This document shows positions 8,177 through 16,020 of a stretch of 64,000 bases of DNA, in pieces; the stretch's first letter is position 1; the number at the start of each line of letters is the position of its first letter. A program made the position numbers and the translations under genes. Where the stretch lies: the NCBI GenBank assembly GCA_016744295.1, contig JADGEQ010000018.1, positions 1 through 64,000 of the forward strand, written 5' to 3'. The notes beneath the pieces were generated by a model that was given only the letters and a program-made list of their open reading frames with translations, ran no database searches and was not told the origin of the DNA. The DNA is from Desulfobacteraceae bacterium. Its GTDB lineage: Bacteria; Desulfobacterota; Desulfobacteria; Desulfobacterales; Desulfobacteraceae.

Positions 8177-9232
8177 TTATTTTATGGGCGGATGAACTTC
8201 AAATTCGTTTATTTTGTATAGCAAGGCTTTATAACTGATTTTTAGAATTTTAGCAGCAAGGGATCTGTTCCAACCGGCTTTTTTTAGAATAAAGGCAATT
8301 ACTTCTTTTTCGACTCTGCCAGAGGCAAGTTTCTTGATCTTTTTTAATGAAATGTTCTCAAGCATCCTGTCGGGTGTCATTGACGTATCTATAAATTCAG
8401 ATATAATTTTATTGGGTTCTCGTGTAACTGGTTTTGCGGGGTTGGTTTGCCCATTCCCTTCGGGCTCTGTGCGGTTTGCCAGGACCGCCCCCGGCAATTC
8501 TTCAAGAACTTTTTCCCAGGAATTAAAAACCATTTGTTTCTTTATGGTATTTTGAAGCTGGCGAACATTTCCAGGCCATGGGTAATCGCAGAGTTTGGTA
8601 AGTGTTGCCGAGTCTGGTTTGCCGGATTGGCTTTGGGGATATTTCATTTTGTTGCAGTCATAAAAATAGTCGACAAGAGACGGAATATCTTCTTGCCTTT
8701 TTCGTAGTGGCGGAAGGTGTATATTGATAATATTCAACCGATAAAAAAGATCTTCTCTAAATTTTCTTTCTGCGATTTTCTTTTCAAGATTTTGGTTTGT
8801 TGCGGCGATCACCCATACATCGGACTGAATCTCTTTATCTGATCCAAGGGGAGAGAATTTACCGTTTTGAAGGGCATGGAGTATTTTTGACTGCAATGTC
8901 ATGGGCATATCACCGATTTCATCCAGAAAAAGAACTCCCTTATCAGCAGTTTGGAATTTTCCAGGCCGATTTCGATGGGCATCGGTGAATGCACCTTTTG
9001 CATATCCGAAAAGTTCACTTTCGAGAAGTGTTTCCGGTAGTGCCGCACAATTAATGGTTACAAGTTTTTTAGAAGATCTCATGGAGTTTGAATAAAGGTT
9101 TTGAGCAATAACGCCTTTACCAACGCCGGTTTCACCAGTTATCAGGACGTTCAAACAACTGCTGGCAACATGGCGGATGAGTTCCTTAACTTCAATTGTT
9201 GATTTGCTGATTCCGATTAAGGGAGTTGTCAT
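8177..9232 (-). CDS. sigma-54-dependent activator lacking a receiver domain
   Basis: A 351-residue enhancer-binding protein. It starts directly with the AAA+ domain: Walker A GETGVGKG (33-40), the sigma-54 contact loop GAFTDA (80-85, with Asp instead of the usual Gly), Walker B FLDEIGDM, and an R-finger region. A Fis-type helix-turn-helix follows at about 310-345 (GWNRSLAAKILKIS). No N-terminal receiver, PAS or GAF domain is present, so activity must be set by expression level, a partner protein or a ligand of the AAA+ core, as in PspF. It lies convergent to the kinase gene at 6007-8142 with a 34-base gap and may act at the sigma-54 promoter at 986-1002. Target assignment is inference. Confidence 0.85.
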   Translation of the reverse strand: MTTPLIGISKSTIEVKELIRHVASSCLNVLITGETGVGKGVIAQNLYSNSMRSSKKLVTINCAALPETLLESELFGYAKGAFTDAHRNRPGKFQTADKGVLFLDEIGDMPMTLQSKILHALQNGKFSPLGSDKEIQSDVWVIAATNQNLEKKIAERKFREDLFYRLNIINIHLPPLRKRQEDIPSLVDYFYDCNKMKYPQSQSGKPDSATLTKLCDYPWPGNVRQLQNTIKKQMVFNSWEKVLEELPGAVLANRTEPEGNGQTNPAKPVTREPNKIISEFIDTSMTPDRMLENISLKKIKKLASGRVEKEVIAFILKKAGWNRSLAAKILKISYKALLYKINEFEVHPPIK

Positions 9233-9557
9233 TGTTTTATTGCTTTTCTTATCCTGGCTAAAGGGCGATTCTTTTTTTGGCGTAATTCGTCGCCCATGAT
9301 TTTATGTTTCTGTCTCACAACGGTTTGACACGCTTGTAGATAATAAAAATTTTATCATCAATCGCATGTTTGAAATAGTATGTTTGATATGGGGTGTCAA
9401 TCGGGGAAACCCCTAGTTTTTGATTTTTTTTTAACAGAAGGCCTTTTTTTTGTGTCACCATACGCTTTCGCATTTGATACTAAAGAAAAGTAAAAACCTA
9501 ACCGATTATTGTTAAACTAGTAAAATTTAATAGATGTAATCATGGGGGCTTAAAATC
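9233..9557. other. intergenic region between divergent genes
   Basis: This 325-base stretch separates the minus-strand activator from the MotB-like gene and should hold both promoters. GGGGAAACCCC at 9403-9413 is followed by T-rich sequence on the plus strand, but no plus-strand gene ends before it. AT-rich sequence at 9500-9535 could be a promoter; I cannot fix -35/-10 boxes. No gene seen. Confidence 0.4.
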
Positions 9558-10286
9558 ATGGAATTAGAGCAAAGAAAAAGGCCGGAAAATGCTTCTGAAC
9601 AAGGCCAGTTTGATGATTTTTACGATGAAATTTTCTCCTGCCCGGAGGAAACACAGCGCAACAATTGGTCGGTCTCATGGTCTGATTTAATGATGACCAT
9701 GTTCATCTTTTTTGCTGTCATGTACATTTACCAGGTTGGGGATAAAGATCTTAAATTCGGGTTTGGACCTGCCAGAAGTAGTTTGTCTGAACAAGGATCC
9801 GGCATGGTGGCAAATATCAATACGCAAAGCAGGCACCTGGATGTTTTTGACCAGACCAAACTTGCCATCAAAGAGGTGTTGATTGATGACAACATCATGG
9901 TTGACCTGGTCAATGGTACTGCCGTCAAAATAATACTTGCCGGTGATTTCTTGTTTGATCCGGGGAGGGCAAATCTTAAGCTTGGTGCAAAATATCAATT
10001 GGATCAGATTGCCAAAACACTGAACAAAAACGGATTTATGATTAATGTATCCGGCCACTCCGACGATACCCCCAGCAACTCTGGAATCTATCCCACTAAC
10101 TGGGAGCTTTCTTCCCATAGAGCAGTAATGGTGGCGCGCTATTTGACCGAGGTCTGTGGGGTTGATGCGAAGAGAATTTATACTACGGCTCACTCGTATC
10201 ATCAACCCATCCGATCCAATGATACAAAATATAATAGGTCGCTTAACAGGCGGGTTGAACTGATTTTAACCAAGGAAAAATACTAG
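9558..10286 (+). CDS. MotB-like stator protein with OmpA/peptidoglycan-binding domain
   Basis: A 242-residue protein. After a charged 35-residue N-terminus is a single membrane segment (about 44-58) led by WSVSWSDLMMT; Asp43 matches the proton-binding Asp of MotB. The C-terminal half (about 130-240) is an OmpA-like domain with VSGHSDDTP and the helix ending NRSLNRRVEL. The MotA-like partner follows 45 bases downstream, so the two probably form a proton-driven stator or a TolR/ExbD-like motor. The order motB-motA is the reverse of the usual flagellar arrangement and no flagellar genes are adjacent, so a flagellar role is possible but not shown. The start at 9558 follows a GGGGG-containing site. 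Confidence 0.75.
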   Translation: MELEQRKRPENASEQGQFDDFYDEIFSCPEETQRNNWSVSWSDLMMTMFIFFAVMYIYQVGDKDLKFGFGPARSSLSEQGSGMVANINTQSRHLDVFDQTKLAIKEVLIDDNIMVDLVNGTAVKIILAGDFLFDPGRANLKLGAKYQLDQIAKTLNKNGFMINVSGHSDDTPSNSGIYPTNWELSSHRAVMVARYLTEVCGVDAKRIYTTAHSYHQPIRSNDTKYNRSLNRRVELILTKEKY

Positions 10287-10331
10287 ATTTTAACATACAA
10301 TTGGGATCAAAAAACCATTGGGAGGCGTAAC

Positions 10332-11186
10332 ATGTTTACATCGGATTGGGTTTCTTCTTTTAAACAGGCAAGAAAAAATATTTTGGGCATTATTATTTGT
10401 GTGTTCCTTTTTTTGTCCGGTTTTTTTATCCATGGAAATACAGGGCTTTATGTGAATCTATCAGGCTTTTTAATTATTATCGGCGGTACATTGGGGGCCA
10501 CCTTTCTCAGTTACAACATGAAACGGATTGAAATTCTTTTCAAGGTGTTAAAAACATCCTATGGAAAAGCCATAAAAAGCCCCAATGAAATCGTTAAAAT
10601 TCTGGTGGATCTGTCTGTGAAAAAAAGAGTAAAGGGACTGCTTGCCCTCCAGGATGATGAAGAGGAAACCGCCATTGCTTTTCTGCGCCAGGCTCTGGGG
10701 CTTTTGGTTGACGGGTTTTCAAAGGAGCAAATCAGAGAATCCTTAAATGCGGAGATGTATTTTTTCAGGATGAGAAGAGATGAAACCAGAAGGGTTCTTC
10801 AGACCATGGCGGATGTTGCGCCCTCCTTCGGGCTTGTGGGAAGTGTTGTCGGTCTCATCGGAATGCTTGCCGGTCAAGGCGATTCTGCAATCATTATGGC
10901 AACAATCCCGGTTGCCCTGACATCAACCCTTTACGGTATCGTTCTGGCCAATTTTGTATTTCTTCCCTTTGCTGCAAACATACGGGAACGAACCCTTCAG
11001 GAACTTTTCCTTCAAAAAGTGATTGTAGAAGGAGTGCTTGCCATGGTAGATGATCTTCATCCCAAGGTGATGGAGCGTAAGCTGGTATCCTTTTTGACGC
11101 CTTCTGCCAGGAAGGGCAGGTTTGTATCCTTTGAAAAGATTAGCCAAAGGTTGAATTTATCAGATGAAATCCGGGACAACACCTAG
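10332..11186 (+). CDS. MotA/TolQ-like proton channel protein
   Basis: A 284-residue protein with four predicted membrane segments (about 18-35, 40-58, 165-182 and 195-215) and a large cytoplasmic loop between the second and third, as in MotA. The diagnostic stretch ADVAPSFGLVGSVVGLIGML and the following TSTLYGIVLANFVFLP match the channel helices of MotA/PomA, including conserved prolines. A GGGAGG site precedes ATG at 10332. It forms a pair with the MotB-like protein encoded just upstream. The loop holds charged residues expected to touch the rotor if this is a flagellar stator; gliding or other motors are alternatives. Confidence 0.8.
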   Translation: MFTSDWVSSFKQARKNILGIIICVFLFLSGFFIHGNTGLYVNLSGFLIIIGGTLGATFLSYNMKRIEILFKVLKTSYGKAIKSPNEIVKILVDLSVKKRVKGLLALQDDEEETAIAFLRQALGLLVDGFSKEQIRESLNAEMYFFRMRRDETRRVLQTMADVAPSFGLVGSVVGLIGMLAGQGDSAIIMATIPVALTSTLYGIVLANFVFLPFAANIRERTLQELFLQKVIVEGVLAMVDDLHPKVMERKLVSFLTPSARKGRFVSFEKISQRLNLSDEIRDNT

Positions 11187-11237
11187 GTTTTATGATTACA
11201 ACAAGCAACAGGATTTTAACATTAATAGAAAGTATAT

Positions 11238-11813
11238 GTGAATATGCAGGAACCAATAGTGAGGCAGATACTGCCCAATGTAAACCACTTTAAAGATTTT
11301 TGGAAAAACAGGGGCCCATTCAGGTATGCCCTTACCAGCAATGAATTTCCACCAACGATGCTTGCCCAGGAAGAATGGATATTTGGCAATGATATCAATT
11401 TTTTGTTAAAAGAGCTGATGCAGTTTGATCAGAAAAAAATGTCCTTTGTCCAGTCTCCTTTTAATCCTAAGAATAAGGATATTTTAAGGCCTGGGGGATT
11501 AAGTCCCTGGAAAATCAACCATTTTCCGGAACAATGGAATGACATTGTTTGTGATGTGTTTGTGCCCGAAGGGCACTTGACCTGCTTGGTCATGGAAGCA
11601 ATAAAATCAAACGAAATTAACGGACCAATTGACAGATCTGAAATTCTTAGTGAAAAGCAAACTATAGAAAAGGCTTTTTTCAGTCTATTGGAGAAAAATC
11701 TGGAAAAGATGGGTTATCTTTTGTTAACCCCCCTGGGCAAGTCAAAATATGCATCAACAAAGGATTATCTTTTGGAGTGGGAAAAAGATGAACAAGAGGC
11801 CGGACTGATCTGA
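11238..11813 (+). CDS. unknown soluble protein
   Basis: A 191-residue protein with no signal, membrane segment or motif I recognise. It is rich in Lys, Phe and Asn. The start used is GTG at 11238; ATG at 11244 is equally plausible, and neither has a strong ribosome site. It follows the MotA-like gene by 51 bases on the same strand and ends 8 bases before the convergent ATP-grasp gene, so it may be the third gene of the stator operon. The region GPFRYALTSNEFPPTMLAQEEW may mark a conserved patch, but I do not assign a function. Confidence 0.5.
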   Translation: MNMQEPIVRQILPNVNHFKDFWKNRGPFRYALTSNEFPPTMLAQEEWIFGNDINFLLKELMQFDQKKMSFVQSPFNPKNKDILRPGGLSPWKINHFPEQWNDIVCDVFVPEGHLTCLVMEAIKSNEINGPIDRSEILSEKQTIEKAFFSLLEKNLEKMGYLLLTPLGKSKYASTKDYLLEWEKDEQEAGLI

Positions 11814-11821
11814 CACTTTGA

Positions 11822-12619
11822 TCATATGAGGTTCGCAAGAATCATGCGAACAAGAAGCTTCCTATAGTTAATGCCAGCCTTTTGGAAGCCTTTTGTTCCG
11901 TACTTCATGTTCCCTTCCAACACATAAAAGCGGCTGCCGGATTCTATAATATCAATGCCCACGTCATTCCATCCGCATTTGTTTGCCGTTAACATTGCCA
12001 GATCCAATGCTTTTTGGGGCAGGGGATCAAAGTTGATCTCTCCCCCCTGGGACAGGTTGGTCTTAAAGGTGCTTTTTCCGGCAATTCGCCAAAATCCCAA
12101 TGCGATCTGGCTGCCGATTACAATGATCCTCATGTCCCGGTCAATGGGTATATATTCCTGAATATATGCTGGCCCTTTCCTGTTTAGATGTATTTCCAGA
12201 TCCTTTGGGGTCTGAATGAGATGAACCCCAATACCCCTTGCAGAGCCCCTGGGAATTTTTGCAATAAAGGGGAAATTAAATATGTTTAAAATGCTTTTTT
12301 TCTGGCGGGGACCATAAAAAATTTTGGTTCGGGGATGGGGTATGCCCAGCATCTGAAAAATTGCGGTTTGTTTGATTTTATCCTGGGCAAAGTTATAGGT
12401 GTGATAGCTGGGAAAAGTTTCTTTTCCCATGGCATTAAACAGGTCTGCATAAAAGGCGGTGGGGTAATAGATTCTTGGAGCGGAAAACAGCTGGGCCTGT
12501 TCCCCGGGGGTATAGTCAGAAAAGTTGGGCCGGAACCCCAGGGTTTTGATTTGAGGGCATTTCTTCAGCCGGGCTCCGATGGCAATGGGCCTGGAGTTTT
12601 GTGCAACCGGTTTTTCCAA
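11822..12619 (-). CDS. RimK-type ATP-grasp ligase
   Basis: A 265-residue protein. The central and C-terminal parts fit the ATP-grasp fold: FPFIAKIPRGSARGIGVHLI (nucleotide-binding Lys and Gly-rich loop, about 122-141), YIQEYIP (hinge, about 157-163), DMRIIVIG, and the metal site region near the end (DVGIDIIESGSRFYVLEGNMKYG). Such enzymes join a carboxylate to an amine through an acyl phosphate. The start is TTG at 12619, three bases inside the end of the upstream gene; no later in-frame ATG would keep the domain intact. It appears to be translated with the HEAT/receiver gene and galE. The substrate cannot be told from sequence; sugar or peptide tailing is a guess from galE. Confidence 0.65.
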   Translation of the reverse strand: MEKPVAQNSRPIAIGARLKKCPQIKTLGFRPNFSDYTPGEQAQLFSAPRIYYPTAFYADLFNAMGKETFPSYHTYNFAQDKIKQTAIFQMLGIPHPRTKIFYGPRQKKSILNIFNFPFIAKIPRGSARGIGVHLIQTPKDLEIHLNRKGPAYIQEYIPIDRDMRIIVIGSQIALGFWRIAGKSTFKTNLSQGGEINFDPLPQKALDLAMLTANKCGWNDVGIDIIESGSRFYVLEGNMKYGTKGFQKAGINYRKLLVRMILANLI

Positions 12620-12621
12620 GG

Positions 12622-14274
12622 TTAATTTAGCCAGGATTTTATCTGGTTGGGTCTGGCTGGAAAATCACAATATATATTTACCTTTGACTTTTCCATCTCT
12701 GCATCAAGTTCAGGTCGGGATAGTTCTTTCTGGAGGGATGATATGATGATGGGAAGCTCTTGTGGACTATACATTTCCCTGACTTCACTGGCAAAGCCCA
12801 TGCCGGTCATATGGTTGAGAAACAGATCACAGACAATGGCTGCGGGTTTTTCAACCATAATGGACTCAAAGGCCTCCTGGGTGTCGACAAATGTTCTGGT
12901 TTCATAGCCGCATGTGTCAATGAGTTTGGCATAAACATCCAGAAATGAACGGGATGAGCTGACGAGGATGAAAACATCCTGTTTGAGATTTGCTCGCTGA
13001 TCCCTGAGCCGGATAAATTTTTTTGCTGTTGATTTGAGATTCCTTTTTTCAAGTACACTGATGTAAGCCTCTATCACTTGCACAGGCGCAATTTTTTCAA
13101 GGTAATTTGAGGTAATATAGGAAAAGGTGTCCGAACTCATTAATGCTTCGATGAGACACACAGCCTGTGTATCCAGAATGGTGTGGACCAGCATTTCTCC
13201 AACCTTGGTGCCAGATTCGATTTTATTTTTTATCTCAGCCACGATGTAATCAGAACAATGCCTTTCCAAAGCCCGTATAGCTGCGGTTCTTACATACATG
13301 GAAGGATCGGATATCCCTTTAATCATTCCGGCAGCTGATTCCAATTCAGGAAATGATTCCAGAGCATTATAAACAGCAAATCGGATCTGGCTGTCGAGTT
13401 GTTTTCTTGAAATAAGGGCATAAAGACAGGCAATGGCCTTCCTGGGGATGGTTCTTGCTGTGAGGCTCAATAAATTTACCAACAGATCATGGTCCAGTTT
13501 GTCCAGTTTGTCCAGTTTGTCGGTTCGGTCAGTCAATGCACTTGCAACTTGGGATCCCCGGGCTGAAAAATAGGTAAATGCCTGATACCGCTCTTCAACC
13601 CTGCCCGAACTCAGTAATAGCAGGTTTGTTTCAAAGGAATCCTCTTCTTTTGGTTGCTCTTTTGTATAAGGTCCAGTGTCAACAGGAAGGGCATCAAGAA
13701 GATTTGTTTTTAAAATATCAATTGCATCCAGAATGTCCTGGTCGCATTTGTCGGTTAATGCAACCTGTTCAAGCCTTTCCAGGGCGAGGTTACTGCCTAT
13801 CCGTTCCAGGGATTTGATTGCATCTGCTTTTAATGCCATATGATCATAAAATATGAATTCTGCTACATCATCGGTCAAAACTTCAAGTTTTAGTTTTCCC
13901 GCGGTACGAATGATCTTGTTTAACAAGTCTTCATTGGTTTCTTTGGATAAAATATGTTTAAATAAAGGAGCGCAGTGAATGAGTTGTGATGGGTCCCCAT
14001 GGTCCAAAAGAATGCGTGCAAATGTGAAATTTAAGTGGGCCCTGTCCGTTGTTAGCTGAAAAAGGCGTTTCCTGGTTTCATTCTCCAGGGTTGTTTTCCC
14101 AAATAGAAATGTCAGCAGAGATAGGGCTGTTTTATCCGGTGCCAGTGCAAGCATTTCAATCACGTCCTGTTTTTCGTTGTCCAACCGTGATGAAAAAATA
14201 GAAAGATGCTCTTGTGCCTGTTCAATTTGACCTGTTTTGATCAATTGTCGAAGTTTTGGAAGATAGGGGTCCAT
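12622..14274 (-). CDS. HEAT-repeat protein with C-terminal receiver-like domain
   Basis: I choose ATG at 14274, two bases after the galE stop and preceded by a GAAGGAA site, giving 550 residues; a longer reading from 14376 would overlap galE by about 100 bases. Residues 1-430 are alpha-helical repeats of HEAT/PBS-lyase type (for example SDPSMYVRTAAIRALERH). The last 120 residues look like a receiver domain (FILVSSSRSFLDVYAKLIDTC at its start, phosphoacceptor-like Asp in IVCDLFLNHMTG), but the N-terminal acidic pair is replaced by SSS, so normal phosphorylation is doubtful. A 9-base repeat (TCCAGTTTG on the plus strand, 13493-13519) encodes DKLDKLDKLD. It probably acts as an interaction platform. 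Partner unknown. Confidence 0.7.
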   Translation of the reverse strand: MDPYLPKLRQLIKTGQIEQAQEHLSIFSSRLDNEKQDVIEMLALAPDKTALSLLTFLFGKTTLENETRKRLFQLTTDRAHLNFTFARILLDHGDPSQLIHCAPLFKHILSKETNEDLLNKIIRTAGKLKLEVLTDDVAEFIFYDHMALKADAIKSLERIGSNLALERLEQVALTDKCDQDILDAIDILKTNLLDALPVDTGPYTKEQPKEEDSFETNLLLLSSGRVEERYQAFTYFSARGSQVASALTDRTDKLDKLDKLDHDLLVNLLSLTARTIPRKAIACLYALISRKQLDSQIRFAVYNALESFPELESAAGMIKGISDPSMYVRTAAIRALERHCSDYIVAEIKNKIESGTKVGEMLVHTILDTQAVCLIEALMSSDTFSYITSNYLEKIAPVQVIEAYISVLEKRNLKSTAKKFIRLRDQRANLKQDVFILVSSSRSFLDVYAKLIDTCGYETRTFVDTQEAFESIMVEKPAAIVCDLFLNHMTGMGFASEVREMYSPQELPIIISSLQKELSRPELDAEMEKSKVNIYCDFPARPNQIKSWLN

Positions 14275-14276
14275 TG

Positions 14277-15305
14277 CTATTCCTTCTTTGAATGCGTCCG
14301 ATAACCCATGGGGTTTTTTGCCTGCCAATTCCAGGTGTCTTGGCACATATTTTCCAGGGATTTTGTTGCTTCCCATCCCAGTTCTTTTTTTGCCTTGGAA
14401 GGATCTGCAAAACAGGCGGCAATATCGCCGGGCCTTCTCTCTGTGATCTTGTAGGCAATCTGTCGATCGCTGGCCCTTTCAAAGCTTTTTACCATTTCAA
14501 GTACTGAAAATCCATTTCCAGTACCCAGGTTGTATATGACGACTCCGGTTTTGCTGATCAATTTGGGAAGGGTATGAATGTGGCCAAGGGCGAGATCCGT
14601 CACATGGATATAATCCCGAACACCGGTTCCATCTGGCGTATCGTAATCTCCGCCAAAGATACTAAGCCGGGGAAGACGCCCCGTTGCAACCTGGGAGATA
14701 TAGGGCATGAGATTGTTTGGCATCCCCTGGGGGTCTTCACCTATCTCTCCGCTTTCATGGGCCCCCACCGGATTAAAATATCGCAGGAGAGCGATGCTCC
14801 AGTCTTTGTCCGACTTATAAAGATCCTGGAGAATTTCTTCGATCACAAGTTTGCTCCTGCCATAGGGATTGGTTGCAGAAAGGGGGAAATCCTCTGTGAT
14901 GGGAAGGGTGGCTGGGTTTCCATACACGGTGGCAGAGGATGAGAAAACGATGTTTTTTACATTGAATTCGTCCATTACCGAAAGCAGGTTGAAGGTGCCG
15001 GTAAGGTTATTGTGGTAATATTTCAAGGGGATGGTTACCGATTCTCCCACAGCCTTTAATCCTGCAAAATGGATGACAGCATCAATTGTATGATCTTTAA
15101 ACACTTGGTGAATACTGGGTCTTTCAAGGAGATCTGCCTCATAAAAGGAAAGGGTTTTCCCCGTTATGTTTTGAACCCGGTTCAAGGATTCTTTGCAGCT
15201 GTTGGAAAAATTATCCAATACCACGACATCGTAATTTTCTTTCAACAGCTCAAGGCAGGTGTGGCTGCCGATATATCCGGCGCCGCCAGTTACAAGTATT
15301 TTCAT
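14277..15305 (-). CDS. galE: UDP-glucose 4-epimerase
   Basis: A 342-residue extended short-chain dehydrogenase that interconverts UDP-glucose and UDP-galactose in the cytoplasm. The N-terminal NAD-binding motif GGAGYIGSHT (about 7-16), the catalytic Ser-Tyr-Lys set (SSSATVYG, YGRSK near 147-151) and the signature RYFNPVGAHESGEIGEDP are all present. Length is normal for GalE. It heads a minus-strand run with the HEAT/receiver gene (2-base gap) and the ATP-grasp gene. It can feed galactose into the LPS made by the genes at 18.7-32.8 kb. Confidence 0.93.
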   Translation of the reverse strand: MKILVTGGAGYIGSHTCLELLKENYDVVVLDNFSNSCKESLNRVQNITGKTLSFYEADLLERPSIHQVFKDHTIDAVIHFAGLKAVGESVTIPLKYYHNNLTGTFNLLSVMDEFNVKNIVFSSSATVYGNPATLPITEDFPLSATNPYGRSKLVIEEILQDLYKSDKDWSIALLRYFNPVGAHESGEIGEDPQGMPNNLMPYISQVATGRLPRLSIFGGDYDTPDGTGVRDYIHVTDLALGHIHTLPKLISKTGVVIYNLGTGNGFSVLEMVKSFERASDRQIAYKITERRPGDIAACFADPSKAKKELGWEATKSLENMCQDTWNWQAKNPMGYRTHSKKE

Positions 15306-15461
15306 TGATAGTTCCTATAGGGGGTTAATCGTTTTTTTAATGATATTTTTAAAATATGACAGATTCTACAATCTTTATATGTTTTTGTACAGATTGTAAT
15401 TTTTTTTATAAAATATTACCCTATTATTTATCAAATTACCTGAAAAACAACCCTGGCGATA

Positions 15462-15490
15462 TTGACAGGCAGAAAGGACGTGGTTAGAAT
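15462..15490 (+). promoter_or_regulatory. sigma-70-type promoter for the selenoprotein gene
   Basis: TTGACA at 15462-15467, a 17-base spacer and TAGAAT at 15485-15490, a near-consensus housekeeping promoter. Transcription would begin about 55 bases before the ATG at 15551. Together with the terminator at 15883-15925 it makes the gene monocistronic. Further upstream, TACAATCT (15367-15374) and AGATTGTA (15391-15398) form an inverted repeat of unknown role. Confidence 0.8.
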
Positions 15491-15550
15491 TAAACTATTC
15501 GGGCCTGGTAAACCTGAAAATTAAACAACCAAAATAAGGAGAGTAATACA

Positions 15551-15868
15551 ATGATTGAGTTGACAGATCCTGCCAAATCGCAGATCGATGATTATTTCCA
15601 GGGTAAAGAGCCTACACCGGTAAGAATTTTTCTTAATTCCGGCGGCTGAGGCGGCCCATCACTTGCCATGGCTCTGGATGAGCCAAAAGATACCGATGAT
15701 GCTTTTGATGTTAAAGGGCTTAAGTTTGTTGTTGACAAGGAATTTATGGAAAAAGCCGAGGTTATCAAAATCGATTTTACTGGGATGGGATTCCATCTTG
15801 AGTCCAACATGGACCTTGGAGAGTCTGGATGCGGAAGTTGTGGGTCCGGCGGTTCCTGCGGCGACTGA
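15551..15868 (+). CDS. HesB/IscA-like selenoprotein (in-frame TGA read as Sec33)
   Basis: ATG at 15551 follows AAGGAGAG by a proper distance. The frame continues through TGA at 15647-15649 to TGA at 15866-15868, giving 105 residues with selenocysteine at 33 in SGG-U-GGPS, the spot where HesB/IscA proteins have the first cluster Cys. The sequence on both sides of the TGA is clearly one family (RIFLNSGG before, GGPSLAMALDEP after), and the C-terminus ends GCGSCGSGGSCGD. HesB-like selenoproteins are an established group in deltaproteobacteria. The gene has its own promoter and terminator, and selB lies at 39957-41870. Standard gene calling would miss it or start at an internal ATG in 15668. Likely role: iron-sulfur or redox chemistry, unproven. 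Confidence 0.9.
15669..15685 (+). promoter_or_regulatory. candidate bacterial SECIS stem-loop
   Basis: TGGCTC at 15669-15674 pairs with GAGCCA at 15680-15685 around a 5-base loop TGGAT. It lies 19-36 bases after the TGA codon, the range where bacterial SECIS hairpins sit inside the coding region. The loop does not show the exact E. coli GU pattern, but SECIS loops vary between species. Confidence 0.5.
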
Positions 15869-15882
15869 TATTTTGAGTATTT

Positions 15883-15925
15883 TAAAAAAAAGGTGTCCTG
15901 GAGACTTCAGGACACCTTTTTTTTT
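15883..15925. terminator. strong intrinsic terminator, works in both directions
   Basis: AGGTGTCCTG at 15891-15900 pairs with CAGGACACCT at 15908-15917 around a 7-base loop; A8 precedes and T9 follows. It ends the selenoprotein transcript and could also stop minus-strand transcription from the RNase H-like gene at 16021. Confidence 0.92.
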
Positions 15926-16020
15926 GGCATGGCCAGAATGTCTTGGGTCATGGCTCCATCCTAGGCTCAATTTCTCTTCTCGACAATTTTTTTGCCAAAA
16001 AAATATATTTTCAAAAAATT

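Noticed and set aside
9403-9440. GGGGAAACCCC followed by T-rich sequence as a terminator
   Set aside because: No plus-strand gene ends upstream and the loop of three bases on a four-base stem is weak.
14275-14376. N-terminal extension of the HEAT/receiver gene
   Set aside because: It lies wholly inside galE in another frame; ATG 14274 with GAAGGAA right after the galE stop is the natural start.
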